Notes: a model not told the origin generated them from the letters alone. A stretch of DNA of 64,000 nucleotides from an uncultured Bacteroidales bacterium (GCA_937896895.1 CALBNV010000048.1:1-64000), one strand, 5' to 3'. Numbered from the stretch's first letter, positions 18,276-28,125 are shown. Made by a program: numbers and translations.

Positions 18276-19658
18276 TTATATTTTCAGATTGTTGTCAAGT
18301 GTCAGATACAACTCGTTTCTCAGTTTTAAAAGCTCGTTCAGTTTATTGTAGTTCTTCTTTTTCGTGATGAAGAATTTTGTCTGTTTCACCCAGGTCTTGA
18401 ATTCTTTAATGTAATGCAGTCCGAACAATGTTGACGGGACGAGCAAAACTGCATGGCACAGCGCCACAATCCATCCGAGGTAGATCCATTCGAGGACGAT
18501 GAACAGCGTCCAGAACAGAGGCAGGGAATAAAGCGACATCATGGCGAAGCGCACACCGCTGGTGAACATGGCGGCTTTCCCGCCTTTTCTCTTGAATCTC
18601 TGCGCGATAGGCTCGACGGAATAATAAACCAAGACGTTGGGAATCATTGATATTACGAAAATCGGCAGAAGCAAGGCGAAGGCGATGCCCATGAGCACCG
18701 ACGAGAATCTGCTGTCCTGGCGGTCGAGGTCTTCCTCTTTGATTTTGTATGAAATGAATTTGTTTCTTAGCTCAATCGCTCTTTCGTAAATCTGTTTTGA
18801 AAGTTCCGGATTCTCCGCTTTCAGCCTGTCGAGTTCGGCCACGAGTTTCTTGTCGGCAAATAGCTTTTCTGGCAGGACATGCGGGTTCACGTATAGTCGT
18901 TGCGCATATTTTATCCCGTATGTATTTCTCAGGTAATCAATGGCTTCGTAGTTTTCGAGGTCGTTGATGTTGAGCATCAGTTCCTCGATTTCCTGTCTCA
19001 CCAGATGATTGACGGTACGTTGTGCTGTCCTCGGTTTTTCTTTGTAAAGTTCGTAATATGTTTTCAGTGAGACGGGTTTGCCGAATTTCAGGAGCATGTC
19101 GGTGCGCATCCCGAAGTAGTCGCTGTAATGGTTGCACATCGGCAGGATGACGATGTCTTTCTTGAAATTGTCGCGTTCCGCCGTCTCGAAAGCCATTTTT
19201 AGATATGCCGACGAGAAGTCGCCGAGCCACCGTTTTGTCTGGTTTATCCCTTCCGGGAAGATTGCCACGGCATGTCCGCCGAGTAGCCTGTCGCCGGCCT
19301 CCTTGAACATGATGTCGTTGTATTTCAAGGTGTCTTCGCCGTCAACATCGAGCCTGTAGGCCGGAAGCAGGTACAGCGACCGCAGGATCCTGCCAACAAA
19401 ACGTCTCCTGAAAATGTCGCCGCGCGTGAAGATGGTGACGACCCTGTCGTTGAACGAGAAAAGTATCCCCAACGGGTCGTTTAGCGCGTTCTGATGGTTT
19501 GACACTATTAATAAAGGTGTGTGTACCGGCGGGATGTTTTCTTTGCCAACCAAATATATATGCCTGTAATACAATACATTATGGAAAAATCTGATTGTGC
19601 TGCTCAGTAACCAGTACAACCTTTTTTTGATTTTAGACGTAAATCTTAATTTTTCCAT
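18276..19658 (-). CDS. 1-acyl-glycerol-3-phosphate-type acyltransferase with extra membrane helices
   Basis: 460 residues from ATG 19658 (MEKLRFTSKIKKRLYW). Acyltransferase block I is SNHQNALNDPLG and block III is VAIFPEGINQTKRW, both typical of PlsC-like enzymes. A C-terminal region of roughly 350-420 has two or three hydrophobic helices (GIAFALLLPIFVISMIPNVL, WTLFIVLEWIYLGWIVAL), an architecture seen in large Bacteroidetes glycerol-3-phosphate/lysolipid acyltransferases. It is the first gene of the lipid cluster, six bases before the ketosynthase, so it may transfer the cluster's acyl product to a lipid backbone. Confidence 0.82.
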   Translation of the reverse strand: MEKLRFTSKIKKRLYWLLSSTIRFFHNVLYYRHIYLVGKENIPPVHTPLLIVSNHQNALNDPLGILFSFNDRVVTIFTRGDIFRRRFVGRILRSLYLLPAYRLDVDGEDTLKYNDIMFKEAGDRLLGGHAVAIFPEGINQTKRWLGDFSSAYLKMAFETAERDNFKKDIVILPMCNHYSDYFGMRTDMLLKFGKPVSLKTYYELYKEKPRTAQRTVNHLVRQEIEELMLNINDLENYEAIDYLRNTYGIKYAQRLYVNPHVLPEKLFADKKLVAELDRLKAENPELSKQIYERAIELRNKFISYKIKEEDLDRQDSRFSSVLMGIAFALLLPIFVISMIPNVLVYYSVEPIAQRFKRKGGKAAMFTSGVRFAMMSLYSLPLFWTLFIVLEWIYLGWIVALCHAVLLVPSTLFGLHYIKEFKTWVKQTKFFITKKKNYNKLNELLKLRNELYLTLDNNLKI

Positions 19659-19710
19659 GACTGCTAAAAATGAACTGCAAAGATATATATAATATGTGTA
19701 GTGGTGAACA

Positions 19711-19740
19711 AAAAACCTCAACTTTATGTTGAGGTTTTTT
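19711..19740. terminator. Intrinsic terminator between the lipid cluster and sppA
   Basis: A 12-base perfect inverted repeat (AAAAACCTCAAC / GTTGAGGTTTTT, loop TTTAT) ending in a T run. It lies just beyond the sppA stop and upstream of the acyltransferase, so it most likely ends sppA transcription. Confidence 0.85.
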
Positions 19741-19759
19741 GTTGCTTCGTTGAAAAGTC

Positions 19760-21538
19760 TTATTGTATCACGGAGAAAGGCATCAGAGCCTGTATCCCGT
19801 CGAGACTTTCGATGCTCTCCATCGCTTGCAGATATTTGTAGTTGATGCCCAGACGTTTCTGTAGCAGCGACTTCGTGTAAGGCTCCTGGATGTTTCCACT
19901 CAGCAGCTGTTGCATCAGGTCTTTCTGCTTGGGATAATATTTGAATGAGTAGTCCGTCAATCCGGCTTGTTGCGCGGCGTATTCGATGGCTTTGTCGATG
20001 CCGCCGATCTCATCGACGAGGCCTAATTCAAGGGCGTCGGTGCCCGACCACACGCGGCCCTGCCCGATGGAATCGACATACGACTGGCGCAGTCCGCGGG
20101 TGCGTGCCACAAGTGCGGTGAAGTCGTCGTATGTCTCGCCGACATGTTTCTGGAGCATCGACATCTGGTAAGGTGTCAGCGGCTGTGTTATTGTGCCGAA
20201 GTCGGCGTTCTCGTTGGTCTTCACTCCGTCGAAGGTGAGTCCTATCCTGTCGTTCAGGAATTTCTTCGCGTTGGGGAAGGTGCCGAACACGCCGATGGAG
20301 CCGGTGAGTGTCGTGGCGTCGGCGAAGATGCGGTCGCCTTCGCTCGAGATCCAGTAGCCGCCCGATGCGGCGTAGTTGCCCATCGAGATGATGAACGGCT
20401 TCTCCCGTTTCGCGAGCTCGACCTCTCTCCTGATGACTTCGGATGCGAGTGCGCTGCCGCCCGGTGAGTTGACTCTCATCACGATGGCCTTGACCTTGTC
20501 GTCTTCGCGTGCCTCGCGGATGGCCTTTGACAGTGTGACTGAGCCGATCTTGTCGTTGTCGCCCTCACCGTCGAAGATCTGCCCCGATGCGTAGATGACT
20601 GCAACCTTGTCTGGCTGTGACTTTTTGGTAGGTCTCGCGCTTGCGTATTGTGAGTTGCTCAGAATCTCAATCTTGTCTTTCTTGGCGATGCCGGCCTTCT
20701 CCTTGATCTTGGCAATGATCTGGTCTCTGTAGAGAAGCCCGTCGATGAAGCCTTCCTCAAGTGCCACATCCGCGTCGAAGGCGAGGCTCAGGTCGTCGGC
20801 CAGCTCGTTGATCCTCTCGATGCTCACGCCTCTTGTCGCGCTGATGTCGCTCACAATCTTAAACCACACCGAGCCGAGCAGCTTCTCGTATTGCTCGCGG
20901 TTGGCGTCGCTCATCTTGTCGAGGAAATACGGCTCCACCGCGCTCTTAAACCTGTTGTTCGGCCCTCTGACGATCTGCATCTCGATGTCGAGCTTGTCGA
21001 AGAGGTGCTTGTAGAACATCACCTGTGACGCCATGCCGTGGATGTCGAGCATCCCTTGCGGGTTGATGTAGATCTCATCCGATGCCGTGGCGAGGTAATA
21101 GGCGTTCTGCGCCATCGTCTCGGCATATGAGATGACGAATTTGCCCGACTCGCGGAACTTGACGAGACGGTCTCTTATCTCTTCGATGTTCGCCGATGAG
21201 GTGCCTATTGATGAAAGCTCAAGGAAAATGCCCGCGATGTTGGGGTCTGTTGCAGCCGCGTCGATGTTGGCGAGGATGTCGTTCATGCCCGCCATGTCTG
21301 ACTGCTCGAGGCTCATGCTCAGGCTTGAAAGAGCGGCTGTCAGGTTGTCCTCGTTGCTTCTTTCAGGAATGTCGTAATCTAAATTCATGTACAAGACAGT
21401 CTTCGGGACTACCGTCACCGTTTCTTTTGAACTGCTTATTGATGAACTGATTGAGCCTATTAGGATGAAGAATACCAGTACGAGCATCAATGCCGAGCCG
21501 AGGCATGACGCGAACATGAATTTGAAAAACTGCTTCAT
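19760..21538 (-). CDS. sppA: Signal peptide peptidase SppA, 67-kDa type
   Basis: 592 residues, the long tandem-domain form. It has an N-terminal membrane anchor (FMFASCLGSALMLVLVFFIL). The first repeat carries the catalytic Lys region NNRFKSAVEP near residue 198. The second carries the nucleophile in NYAASGGYW near residue 393, matching the Lys/Ser spacing of E. coli SppA. SppA is a periplasm-facing serine/lysine protease that degrades released signal peptides. It has its own promoter (21561-21568), divergent from folK, and a terminator after it. Confidence 0.93.
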   Translation of the reverse strand: MKQFFKFMFASCLGSALMLVLVFFILIGSISSSISSSKETVTVVPKTVLYMNLDYDIPERSNEDNLTAALSSLSMSLEQSDMAGMNDILANIDAAATDPNIAGIFLELSSIGTSSANIEEIRDRLVKFRESGKFVISYAETMAQNAYYLATASDEIYINPQGMLDIHGMASQVMFYKHLFDKLDIEMQIVRGPNNRFKSAVEPYFLDKMSDANREQYEKLLGSVWFKIVSDISATRGVSIERINELADDLSLAFDADVALEEGFIDGLLYRDQIIAKIKEKAGIAKKDKIEILSNSQYASARPTKKSQPDKVAVIYASGQIFDGEGDNDKIGSVTLSKAIREAREDDKVKAIVMRVNSPGGSALASEVIRREVELAKREKPFIISMGNYAASGGYWISSEGDRIFADATTLTGSIGVFGTFPNAKKFLNDRIGLTFDGVKTNENADFGTITQPLTPYQMSMLQKHVGETYDDFTALVARTRGLRQSYVDSIGQGRVWSGTDALELGLVDEIGGIDKAIEYAAQQAGLTDYSFKYYPKQKDLMQQLLSGNIQEPYTKSLLQKRLGINYKYLQAMESIESLDGIQALMPFSVIQ

Positions 21539-21560
21539 ATTTTATCTGTTAAAATTTCGG

Positions 21561-21568
21561 CAAAGATA
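21561..21568 (-). promoter_or_regulatory. -7 box TATCTTTG for sppA
   Basis: CAAAGATA on the plus strand lies about 25 bases upstream of the sppA ATG. It forms a divergent pair with the folK promoter only 13 bases away. Confidence 0.55.
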
Positions 21569-21581
21569 TAGTTTTTTTTTA

Positions 21582-21589
21582 TATTTTTG
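21582..21589 (+). promoter_or_regulatory. -7 box TATTTTTG for folK
   Basis: TATTTTTG ends 21 bases before the folK ATG. This placement rules out the longer TTG-initiated reading of folK. Confidence 0.55.
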
Positions 21590-21610
21590 CGCTTTATTTC
21601 TGAAAAAATA

Positions 21611-22117
21611 ATGGCTTCTGAAACTGTATTCATTTTGGTCGGTTCAAATGTCGGAGATTGTGAAATGCTTGTAAATCAAGCTGTCATGAGGATGGCTGAC
21701 ATTTGTGGAAAGGTTGTGGCAAAGTCACCGGTTTACGAGTCGGAGCCGTGGGGCTTTGAGTGTGAGCAGTGGTTCCTGAATCAGGTGGTGAAGATTGAGA
21801 CCATGCTTGGGCCTGATGAGTTGATGAAGCGGCTTCTCGCCATCGAACTCGAACTCGGACGCGACAGGGTGACGCCGCATGAAGGCTATGCTTCACGCAC
21901 GATGGATCTTGACATACTTTATTTTGGGAATCATATCATTGAAACAGAATATGTTACAGCACCACATCCGCGCCTTCATCTGCGCCGATTCGCTCTGTTG
22001 CCGCTCTGTGACCTGTGTCCGGAGATGGTTCATCCGCGTCTGAAAACGACAAACGCCGAGCTGCTTCAGATGTGTCAGGATAATGGTGTCGTTAAAAAAA
22101 TGAACTATGAAATATAA
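21611..22117 (+). CDS. folK: 2-amino-4-hydroxy-6-hydroxymethyldihydropteridine diphosphokinase
   Basis: 168 residues from ATG 21611. FolK moves pyrophosphate from ATP to hydroxymethyldihydropterin in folate synthesis. Family motifs are visible: FILVGSNVGD at the start, SPVYESEPWGF, WFLNQVVKIET, ELELGRDR, SRTMDLDILYFG with the catalytic DxD, and APHPRLHLRRFALLPLCDL. The last 11 bases overlap the start of the deoxynucleoside kinase gene, so the two are translationally coupled. Confidence 0.94.
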   Translation: MASETVFILVGSNVGDCEMLVNQAVMRMADICGKVVAKSPVYESEPWGFECEQWFLNQVVKIETMLGPDELMKRLLAIELELGRDRVTPHEGYASRTMDLDILYFGNHIIETEYVTAPHPRLHLRRFALLPLCDLCPEMVHPRLKTTNAELLQMCQDNGVVKKMNYEI

Positions 22118-22745
22118 CTATATCGCTATCGAAGGCACGATGGGGGCGGGCAAGACGACTCTCTCTCACTTGATTGCCAATGACTTCAACGGAAAGTTGA
22201 TCCTTGAAGAGTATGAACCTGACAAGAACCCGTTCCTGGCAAAGTTCTATAATGAGCCTGACAAATACGCTTTCCAGGTTGAGATGACATTCCTGGCTCT
22301 CCGCTATCAGCAGCTCAAGGACAAGCTCGGCAACCTCGACCTCTTCCACGACTTCATAATCTCCGACTATTATGTCGCGAAGTCGCTCATCTTCTCGCGC
22401 GAGAACCTCCAGCCTGACGAATACTCGCTTTTCTCAAGATTCTTCAACATCATCTTCTCGAATGTCCCGAAGCCCGAGCTGATGGTCTATCTCTATCTCG
22501 ATGTTGACCATCTGCAGCATAACATCAGGAAACGCGGGCGAGAATACGAGCAGAAAATCGACGACTCGTACCTTGAGAACCTGCAGAAAGGCTATTTCGA
22601 CTTCATCAAGCAGCAGAGTGACATGCGCATTTTGATATTGGACACCAACAACCTTGATTTCGTGGCGAACAGGAAAGACTACGACAAGATCATTGAGGCC
22701 ATCGACCAGCCGTATGATGTCGGCATTCACCGCTTAGTGCTTTAG
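22107..22745 (+). CDS. Deoxynucleoside kinase (dNK/dGK family)
   Basis: 212 residues. The P-loop is IEGTMGAGKTTLSHL; the ERS-like lid reads IRKRGREYEQKI; FHDFIISDYYVAKSLIF is the conserved DR-region counterpart; and LEEYEPDKNPFLAKFY is the substrate-side segment. The family phosphorylates deoxynucleosides for nucleotide salvage, and the exact base preference cannot be read here. It overlaps folK, an arrangement common in Bacteroidetes, and is followed by a strong terminator. Confidence 0.9.
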   Translation: MKYNYIAIEGTMGAGKTTLSHLIANDFNGKLILEEYEPDKNPFLAKFYNEPDKYAFQVEMTFLALRYQQLKDKLGNLDLFHDFIISDYYVAKSLIFSRENLQPDEYSLFSRFFNIIFSNVPKPELMVYLYLDVDHLQHNIRKRGREYEQKIDDSYLENLQKGYFDFIKQQSDMRILILDTNNLDFVANRKDYDKIIEAIDQPYDVGIHRLVL

Positions 22746-22760
22746 ATAACAGACAAGATA

Positions 22761-22798
22761 AAAAAAGGAGGCTCACCGCAAAGTGAACCTCCTTTTTT
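22761..22798. terminator. Bidirectional intrinsic terminator
   Basis: AAAAAAGGAGG and CCTCCTTTTTT form an 11-base perfect stem with a secondary inner pairing. A/T runs on both sides let it serve the deoxynucleoside kinase (plus) and the OmpA gene (minus), which converge here. Confidence 0.88.
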
Positions 22799-22809
22799 GC
22801 AATACGGTG

Positions 22810-24747
22810 CTATTTCATTTCGGTGTTGATTGTCACACCGGCACGTCTGAGCTGTGAGAACAAACTCTTTATTTCAGGATATTTAGCCACGAGACTATTT
22901 AATGAGGCTCTTCTGTCGCTTGCATTCTTGAGCTGTTCGACGATGTTGTCTTTGTCCTTGATGTCAGAACATTTGATGGCTCTGTAGAGGCCTTCCCAGT
23001 CACCGCCATTTGCAACCACTTCGATTTTAGCGTCTCCAATCTTGTCTCCGAGTTCGTCCTTGACAAATTCGGCCGCGATGTTGGCGCGGTCTTCGGCGAG
23101 TTTCTGGTTCTTTTCTTCCGAGCCTTCTGGTGAAGCGTATCCTTCAACGATGATGCTGCTGATCACGTATCCCTTTTCAAGGTCGTAGGCGGCTCTTGCA
23201 ATGGCGTTCTTGTTTGCCTGATTGTCGATTTTCTTTGATGTGCTGACAGGGAACATTATGTCTGTGTAATTCTGGTGTGCCATTTTTCCTTTTACATCAA
23301 CCTTATCGACTGGCACATAAACCGTATCGGTCTTCTTTGGGCATGAGCATTGAATGATCTGAGGTGTCATTTTTTCCATGAGTGCTTCTTTCTTTGCCTT
23401 TCTCTCGCATGATGTGTTGAGTTTGAAGCGGACACCGGCGTTGGCTCTCACCATCCAGTCGTCATGTTTCCCTGATGCGACACCATCAAGAAGATCTGTG
23501 TTGCAGTACGATACTGTTCCGTCGAAGAAGAGGTCGATGCGTTTGTTCATCCTGTATGTCAGCTCGAGGCCCATCGGGACTTCGGCGACAACGCGTCTGT
23601 CTTGTAGTCCGTTGCCTTTGATGTTCGCATTGCCTTTGTCGTATCCGTATCTGAATGTATTCCCGCCTTTGACGGTTGTGACTCTGTATTGGATGGCACC
23701 GAAGCCGATGTGTGGGGTCAAACCGAACTTGCGGTCTTCCTTGTAATTGAAGGCGTTCATGAGGTCAATGCCGAAATTGACTGTTGTCGAAATGTAATCA
23801 GCCTCGTTGATTGCGAAGAAGTTGTCTTTCTCTCCTTTGTATGAGCCATAACCAATCTTTCCGAATACGGTCATGAAGTTATGGAATGCGTAACCGACAC
23901 CGATGTTGGCGTTGCCTTTAACGTCGCGTCCTTTCCATGCCTTGTTGTCGCCGAACAAGTAGTTCGCGCCGCCGTCCACCGTGAAATACCAATAGTTGCA
24001 GTATTCGTTATCATCGTAGCCGTCTGCTGATTTTGCGGCACTTCTCTTGATGCTGTATCTTGCGCCAATGTTCAAGTTGCTGATCCAGTCGTTGTGTTTG
24101 CCTGCAGGGAAGCAGTCAATGCGATCGGAGTCAGCGAATTTGGCGGTGTAGTCGAGATAGATGTTCCACTTCGGGTTGATGTTGAAGCCGAGCTGGAGGC
24201 CGACAGGGATCGTGGCAGCGATGACTCTCTGCCCGAAGCCGTTGCCGCGGACATTGTTACCATCGTGGTTGTTGTATCCGATAGCCGCTGCCTGTCCGTC
24301 AGCTTTTTCAATCTTTGTCCTGTACTGGATGTGACCGATGCCGATGTGCGGTGTCAATGTCACCAAGCGGTCTGCCTTGTAACCTCCGATGAGGTCGATC
24401 AAGCTGATAGTGAGGTTGATGTCACCTTCAACGTAATTGCCTTCTTTGATGGAGAAAACATCTTTCATCTCGCCTCTCAATGTGCCGTAGCCGATGTTGG
24501 CGTTCAAGCCGAAATACTTGTCAAACTGAAGACCCAATCCGAGATTTCCGTTGAAACCCGGCTTGATTTTGTTGACTTCTCCTGAAAGAGCCGTGCCGCC
24601 CAATTCGCCAGTTGCGTACATATAGCTCTTGAAATCTCCTTTTTGTGGCTCGCCATTTGCGGCGTCTTGTGCCAGCATGATTGTTGAAGTGAATGCTAAT
24701 GCAGTGATACACAACAACTTTTTGAATGTAAAGTTACTCATATTCAT
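22810..24747 (-). CDS. OmpA-family outer-membrane protein with duplicated N-terminal barrel
   Basis: 645 residues with a signal peptide (LLCITALAFTSTIMLAQ). Two tandem repeats of about 190 residues follow: each has a VGYGT/IGYGS-like strand, an LTPHIGIGHIQYR or LTPHIGFGAIQYR strand, an N-K-GNG(F/L) region and a final AGKHNDW or SGKHDDW segment leading to GARYS or GVRFK. A Cys-containing linker comes next, then a C-terminal OmpA peptidoglycan-binding domain of about 500-630 (IIVEGYASPEGSEEKNQKLAEDRA style). OmpA proteins tie outer membrane to peptidoglycan. A double barrel is unusual, since most have one. It has its own promoter at 24775. The start could equally be Met 24741. Confidence 0.85.
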   Translation of the reverse strand: MNMSNFTFKKLLCITALAFTSTIMLAQDAANGEPQKGDFKSYMYATGELGGTALSGEVNKIKPGFNGNLGLGLQFDKYFGLNANIGYGTLRGEMKDVFSIKEGNYVEGDINLTISLIDLIGGYKADRLVTLTPHIGIGHIQYRTKIEKADGQAAAIGYNNHDGNNVRGNGFGQRVIAATIPVGLQLGFNINPKWNIYLDYTAKFADSDRIDCFPAGKHNDWISNLNIGARYSIKRSAAKSADGYDDNEYCNYWYFTVDGGANYLFGDNKAWKGRDVKGNANIGVGYAFHNFMTVFGKIGYGSYKGEKDNFFAINEADYISTTVNFGIDLMNAFNYKEDRKFGLTPHIGFGAIQYRVTTVKGGNTFRYGYDKGNANIKGNGLQDRRVVAEVPMGLELTYRMNKRIDLFFDGTVSYCNTDLLDGVASGKHDDWMVRANAGVRFKLNTSCERKAKKEALMEKMTPQIIQCSCPKKTDTVYVPVDKVDVKGKMAHQNYTDIMFPVSTSKKIDNQANKNAIARAAYDLEKGYVISSIIVEGYASPEGSEEKNQKLAEDRANIAAEFVKDELGDKIGDAKIEVVANGGDWEGLYRAIKCSDIKDKDNIVEQLKNASDRRASLNSLVAKYPEIKSLFSQLRRAGVTINTEMK

Positions 24748-24774
24748 ATATATTTAAATTTTACAAAATTTTTG

Positions 24775-24782
24775 CAAAGGTA
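24775..24782 (-). promoter_or_regulatory. -7 box TACCTTTG for the OmpA gene
   Basis: CAAAGGTA on the plus strand, about 30 bases upstream of the OmpA start codon, is a perfect match to TAnnTTTG on the minus strand. Confidence 0.6.
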
Positions 24783-24811
24783 ATATATTTTTTAAAGACA
24801 GACGGGGAAAA

Positions 24812-25345
24812 TTAATATTTTTTTATCCATAATTTTCTAAAGAGATGGTACATCACAATTCCGCCTGTCACTGATACGTTTAGTGAATGCTTTGTGCCTT
24901 CTTGCGGAATTTCTACAGCCTGCTCGCAGAACGGTAGCACGGCCTCATCAACGCCATCTACCTCGTTGCCGAAGATGTATGCCGATCTCTCAGGTGCTTC
25001 AAAACCGTCGAGCTTGATGCTGTTCTCAACTTGTTCCACCGCGAAAATCTTGTAACCCAATGACTTTAGATGTTCGCACGCTTCAGCTGTCGTCTTGAAA
25101 TATTTCCAATCGACGCTTTCATCAGCGCCAAGTGCCGTCTTGTGAATCTCGCGGTGCGGCGGGCAGGCCGTTATTCCGCAAAGAAATATGCACCCGATTC
25201 TGAATGCGTCGGCGGTGCGGAAAAACGCCCCCACATTGCTTAACGAACGGATGTTGTCAAGTACGACGATAACCGGAAGTTTCTCAACATTATGATAATC
25301 AGCGACACTCAACCGATTCATCTCCTGTGTTGTAAGTTTTCTCAT
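24812..25345 (-). CDS. SpoU/TrmH-family RNA 2'-O-methyltransferase
   Basis: 177 residues from ATG 25345; a TTG six codons earlier lies inside the promoter, so it is not the start. SPOUT motifs are visible: LDNIRSLSNVGAFFRTADAF (motif 1), AYIFGNEVDGVDEAVLPFC (motif 2) and HSLNVSVTGGIVMYHLFR (motif 3, knot and SAM site). It would methylate a ribose in tRNA or rRNA; the target is not determinable here. It is divergent from mutS, with the two promoters about 35 bases apart. Confidence 0.9.
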   Translation of the reverse strand: MRKLTTQEMNRLSVADYHNVEKLPVIVVLDNIRSLSNVGAFFRTADAFRIGCIFLCGITACPPHREIHKTALGADESVDWKYFKTTAEACEHLKSLGYKIFAVEQVENSIKLDGFEAPERSAYIFGNEVDGVDEAVLPFCEQAVEIPQEGTKHSLNVSVTGGIVMYHLFRKLWIKKY

Positions 25346-25360
25346 CTTCAAAAATTTGTG

Positions 25361-25368
25361 CAAAGTTA
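25361..25368 (-). promoter_or_regulatory. -7 box TAACTTTG for the SpoU methyltransferase
   Basis: CAAAGTTA on the plus strand, 15 bases upstream of the ATG at 25345. It fixes the start of that gene. Confidence 0.55.
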
Positions 25369-25400
25369 CTTTTTTTTAACATTATTTCACTAAAAATGTT

Positions 25401-25408
25401 TACCTTTG
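25401..25408 (+). promoter_or_regulatory. -7 box TACCTTTG for mutS
   Basis: Perfect TAnnTTTG match 55 bases upstream of the mutS ATG, divergent from the methyltransferase promoter. Confidence 0.55.
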
Positions 25409-25463
25409 CATTTAATTTTTTACAGACTTTCTGACTTTATAAACTTTCTAACTTTTAACTCCG

Positions 25464-28064
25464 ATGGCAGGCTCTAACGACACTCCTTTGATGAAACAAT
25501 ACTATGCTTTCAAGGCGAAATACCCTGAGGCGATGCTGCTTTTCCGCGTCGGCGATTTTTATGAGACGTATGGCGAAGATGCCGTGAAATCATCGAAGAT
25601 ACTGGGAATTGTGTTGACGAAACATCATAATAGCAATGACAAAGGGATCAATCTGGCGGGGTTTCCTCACCATGCGCTCGACACTTATCTCCCCAAACTC
25701 GTCAGGGCCGGACTGAAAGTCGCTATATGTGAACAACTTGAAGACCCTAAAACAGCGAAAGGTCTCGTGAAACGCGGGGTCATTGAACTCGTGACGCCGG
25801 GTATAACCTACGATGACAACGTGCTGGTGCAGAAGGAGAACAACTTCCTCGCCTCCGTGCATTTCGACAAGAACGAGCTGGGTGTCGCCTTCCTCGATGT
25901 CTCGACCGGGGAGTTCTACCTCACACAAGGCACCGCCGAATACGTTGACAAACTCCTCCAAAGCCTGAACCCATCGGAGGTCCTCTGCCAGCGCGACAAA
26001 CGGCGTGAGTTCATGGAGACGTTCGGCGACAAGTTCTTTATCACCGTTTTCGATGATTGGGTGTTCACAGAAGACTATGCCAACGACATCCTCACGCGGC
26101 ATTTCAAAACGACATCACTGAAAGGCTTCGGCGTCGATGACTTCCCGAAAGGCATCGTGGCGGCCGGTGCTGCTATACATTATCTGCATGAGACTCAACA
26201 TGATAAGATTGACTATATCACCTCGCTTTCGCGAATCGACCAAGGACAGTTCGTGTGGCTTGACAAGTTCACTATCCGTAACCTCGAACTGCTCAACACC
26301 TCGAACCCGAACGCCAAGACGCTGATTGACGTCATCGACAAGACCGTCTCTCCGATGGGATCGCGTCTCATGCGCCGCTGGATCTCACTCCCGCTGAAAA
26401 GCAAGGAGCAGATACAGGCACGCTATGAGGTCGTGGATTATTTCTTTAAGAACCGCGATGTCATCTCGAAATATCAGGACTCGCTCCGGCAGGTCGGCGA
26501 TCTGGAACGACTCATCTCGAAGGTGTCGCTCGGGCGTGTCAGTCCGCGGGAACTTTTGCAGGTGGCGAGGGCACTCGACCAAATTAAGATTATAAAGGGA
26601 CTGTGCGCTGAAAGCGGTTGTGAGCCAGTGAAGGCTTTTGCCGAGCAGTTAAATCCTTGCGAGTCAATATGTAACCGTATAAAAAGAGAGTTGCGACAGG
26701 ACGCACCGGCTCTCGTCTCCAAGGGAAATGTCATAGCCGACGGCGTGGATTCCGAGCTCGATGAGCTGCGTAATCTCTCACGTTCCGGCAAGGAATACCT
26801 TATTAATATACAGCGGCGCGAGATGGAGGTGACGGGCATCTCATCCCTGAAAGTCGGCTTCAACAACGTCTTCGGTTATTATCTTGAGGTGACGAACACG
26901 CACAAGGACAAGGTCCCGGCGGAGTGGGTCCGCAAGCAGACCTTGGCGAATGCGGAGCGTTACATCACGGAGGAGCTGAAGCAGTACGAGCAGAAGATAC
27001 TCGGTGCGGAGGAACGCATCCAAGCCATCGAGGAGCGTGTCTATGCCGAGCTTGTCGGCGCAACGAGCGGCTTCGTTGCCCCGATACAGGTTGATGCCGC
27101 GCTTGCCGCGAAAATCGACTGTCTGGTGAGCTTCGGCTTCATCGCCCTGAACAACAACTACGTCATGCCAACGGTCGATGAGTCGTATGTGCTTGATATT
27201 AAGGAAGGAAGGCATCCTGTCATCGAACAGCTCATGCCGGTGGGAGAGGAGTATATCTCAAACGATGTCTATCTCGACCGAGAGAAACAGCAGATCATCA
27301 TCATCACAGGCCCTAACATGTCGGGCAAGTCGGCGTTGCTGCGGCAGACTGCCTTGATAGTGCTGATGGCTCAGATCGGCTCGTTCGTGCCGGCGACATC
27401 GGCGCGTATCGGACTGATTGACAAGATTTTCACGCGGGTGGGCGCGAGCGACAACATCTCGTCGGGCGAGTCAACGTTCATGGTGGAGATGAACGAGACG
27501 GCGTCGATATTAAACAATGTGTCGAACCGCAGCTTGATCTTGCTCGATGAAATAGGCCGCGGGACAAGCACTTACGACGGCATCAGCATAGCGTGGGCGA
27601 TAACAGAGTATCTGCACGAACATCAGTATTGCAGGGCGAAGGTGCTGTTTGCCACACATTACCATGAGCTTAATGAGATGGAGGCGTCGTTCCCGCGCAT
27701 CAAGAACTATCACGTGAGCGTGAAAGAGGTCGGCAACCGTGTCGTGTTCCTGCGGAAACTGAAACGCGGCGGCAGCGCACACAGCTTCGGCATACATGTG
27801 GCTGCGATGGCGGGGATGCCGCGCAAAGTCATCGACCGCGCCGACGCACTGCTGTCGATGCTCGAGAAGTCGCACTCGCACGACAACCTCGACGAGGCGG
27901 TGAAGGAAAGCAAGAAAGTTGACGACATGCAACTCAGCTTCATTCAGCTCGATGACCCGCTTTTGTTGCAGATAAAAGAGGATATTCTGAACACAAACAT
28001 CGACACTTTGACGCCTGTTGAGGCACTGATGAAGCTGAATGAAATAAAAAAATTGTTAAAATAA
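25464..28064 (+). CDS. mutS: DNA mismatch repair ATPase MutS
   Basis: 866 residues, normal length. The mismatch-recognition FxE motif is in [16 protein letters not shown] near residue 38. Walker A is [14 protein letters not shown] near 615, followed by [17 protein letters not shown], the Walker B region [16 protein letters not shown] and [12 protein letters not shown]. The C-terminal LNEIKKLLK end is typical. MutS finds mispairs and recruits MutL. It is a monocistronic gene with its own promoter. Nothing is odd. Confidence 0.97.
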   Translation: MAGSNDTPLMKQYYAFKAKYPEAMLLFRVGDFYETYGEDAVKSSKILGIVLTKHHNSNDKGINLAGFPHHALDTYLPKLVRAGLKVAICEQLEDPKTAKGLVKRGVIELVTPGITYDDNVLVQKENNFLASVHFDKNELGVAFLDVSTGEFYLTQGTAEYVDKLLQSLNPSEVLCQRDKRREFMETFGDKFFITVFDDWVFTEDYANDILTRHFKTTSLKGFGVDDFPKGIVAAGAAIHYLHETQHDKIDYITSLSRIDQGQFVWLDKFTIRNLELLNTSNPNAKTLIDVIDKTVSPMGSRLMRRWISLPLKSKEQIQARYEVVDYFFKNRDVISKYQDSLRQVGDLERLISKVSLGRVSPRELLQVARALDQIKIIKGLCAESGCEPVKAFAEQLNPCESICNRIKRELRQDAPALVSKGNVIADGVDSELDELRNLSRSGKEYLINIQRREMEVTGISSLKVGFNNVFGYYLEVTNTHKDKVPAEWVRKQTLANAERYITEELKQYEQKILGAEERIQAIEERVYAELVGATSGFVAPIQVDAALAAKIDCLVSFGFIALNNNYVMPTVDESYVLDIKEGRHPVIEQLMPVGEEYISNDVYLDREKQQIIIITGPNMSGKSALLRQTALIVLMAQIGSFVPATSARIGLIDKIFTRVGASDNISSGESTFMVEMNETASILNNVSNRSLILLDEIGRGTSTYDGISIAWAITEYLHEHQYCRAKVLFATHYHELNEMEASFPRIKNYHVSVKEVGNRVVFLRKLKRGGSAHSFGIHVAAMAGMPRKVIDRADALLSMLEKSHSHDNLDEAVKESKKVDDMQLSFIQLDDPLLLQIKEDILNTNIDTLTPVEALMKLNEIKKLLK

Positions 28065-28125
28065 CTGTGTAGAATATTGAATATCAATCGTTTTGATAAG
28101 TTGCAAAAAAAAATCAAAAAATAAG

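Noticed and set aside
11854..19658. Aryl-polyene/flexirubin cluster as a firm call
   Set aside because: Chain-length factor, ammonia-lyase, second ACP and dialkylresorcinol genes are missing, so the product class is left open.
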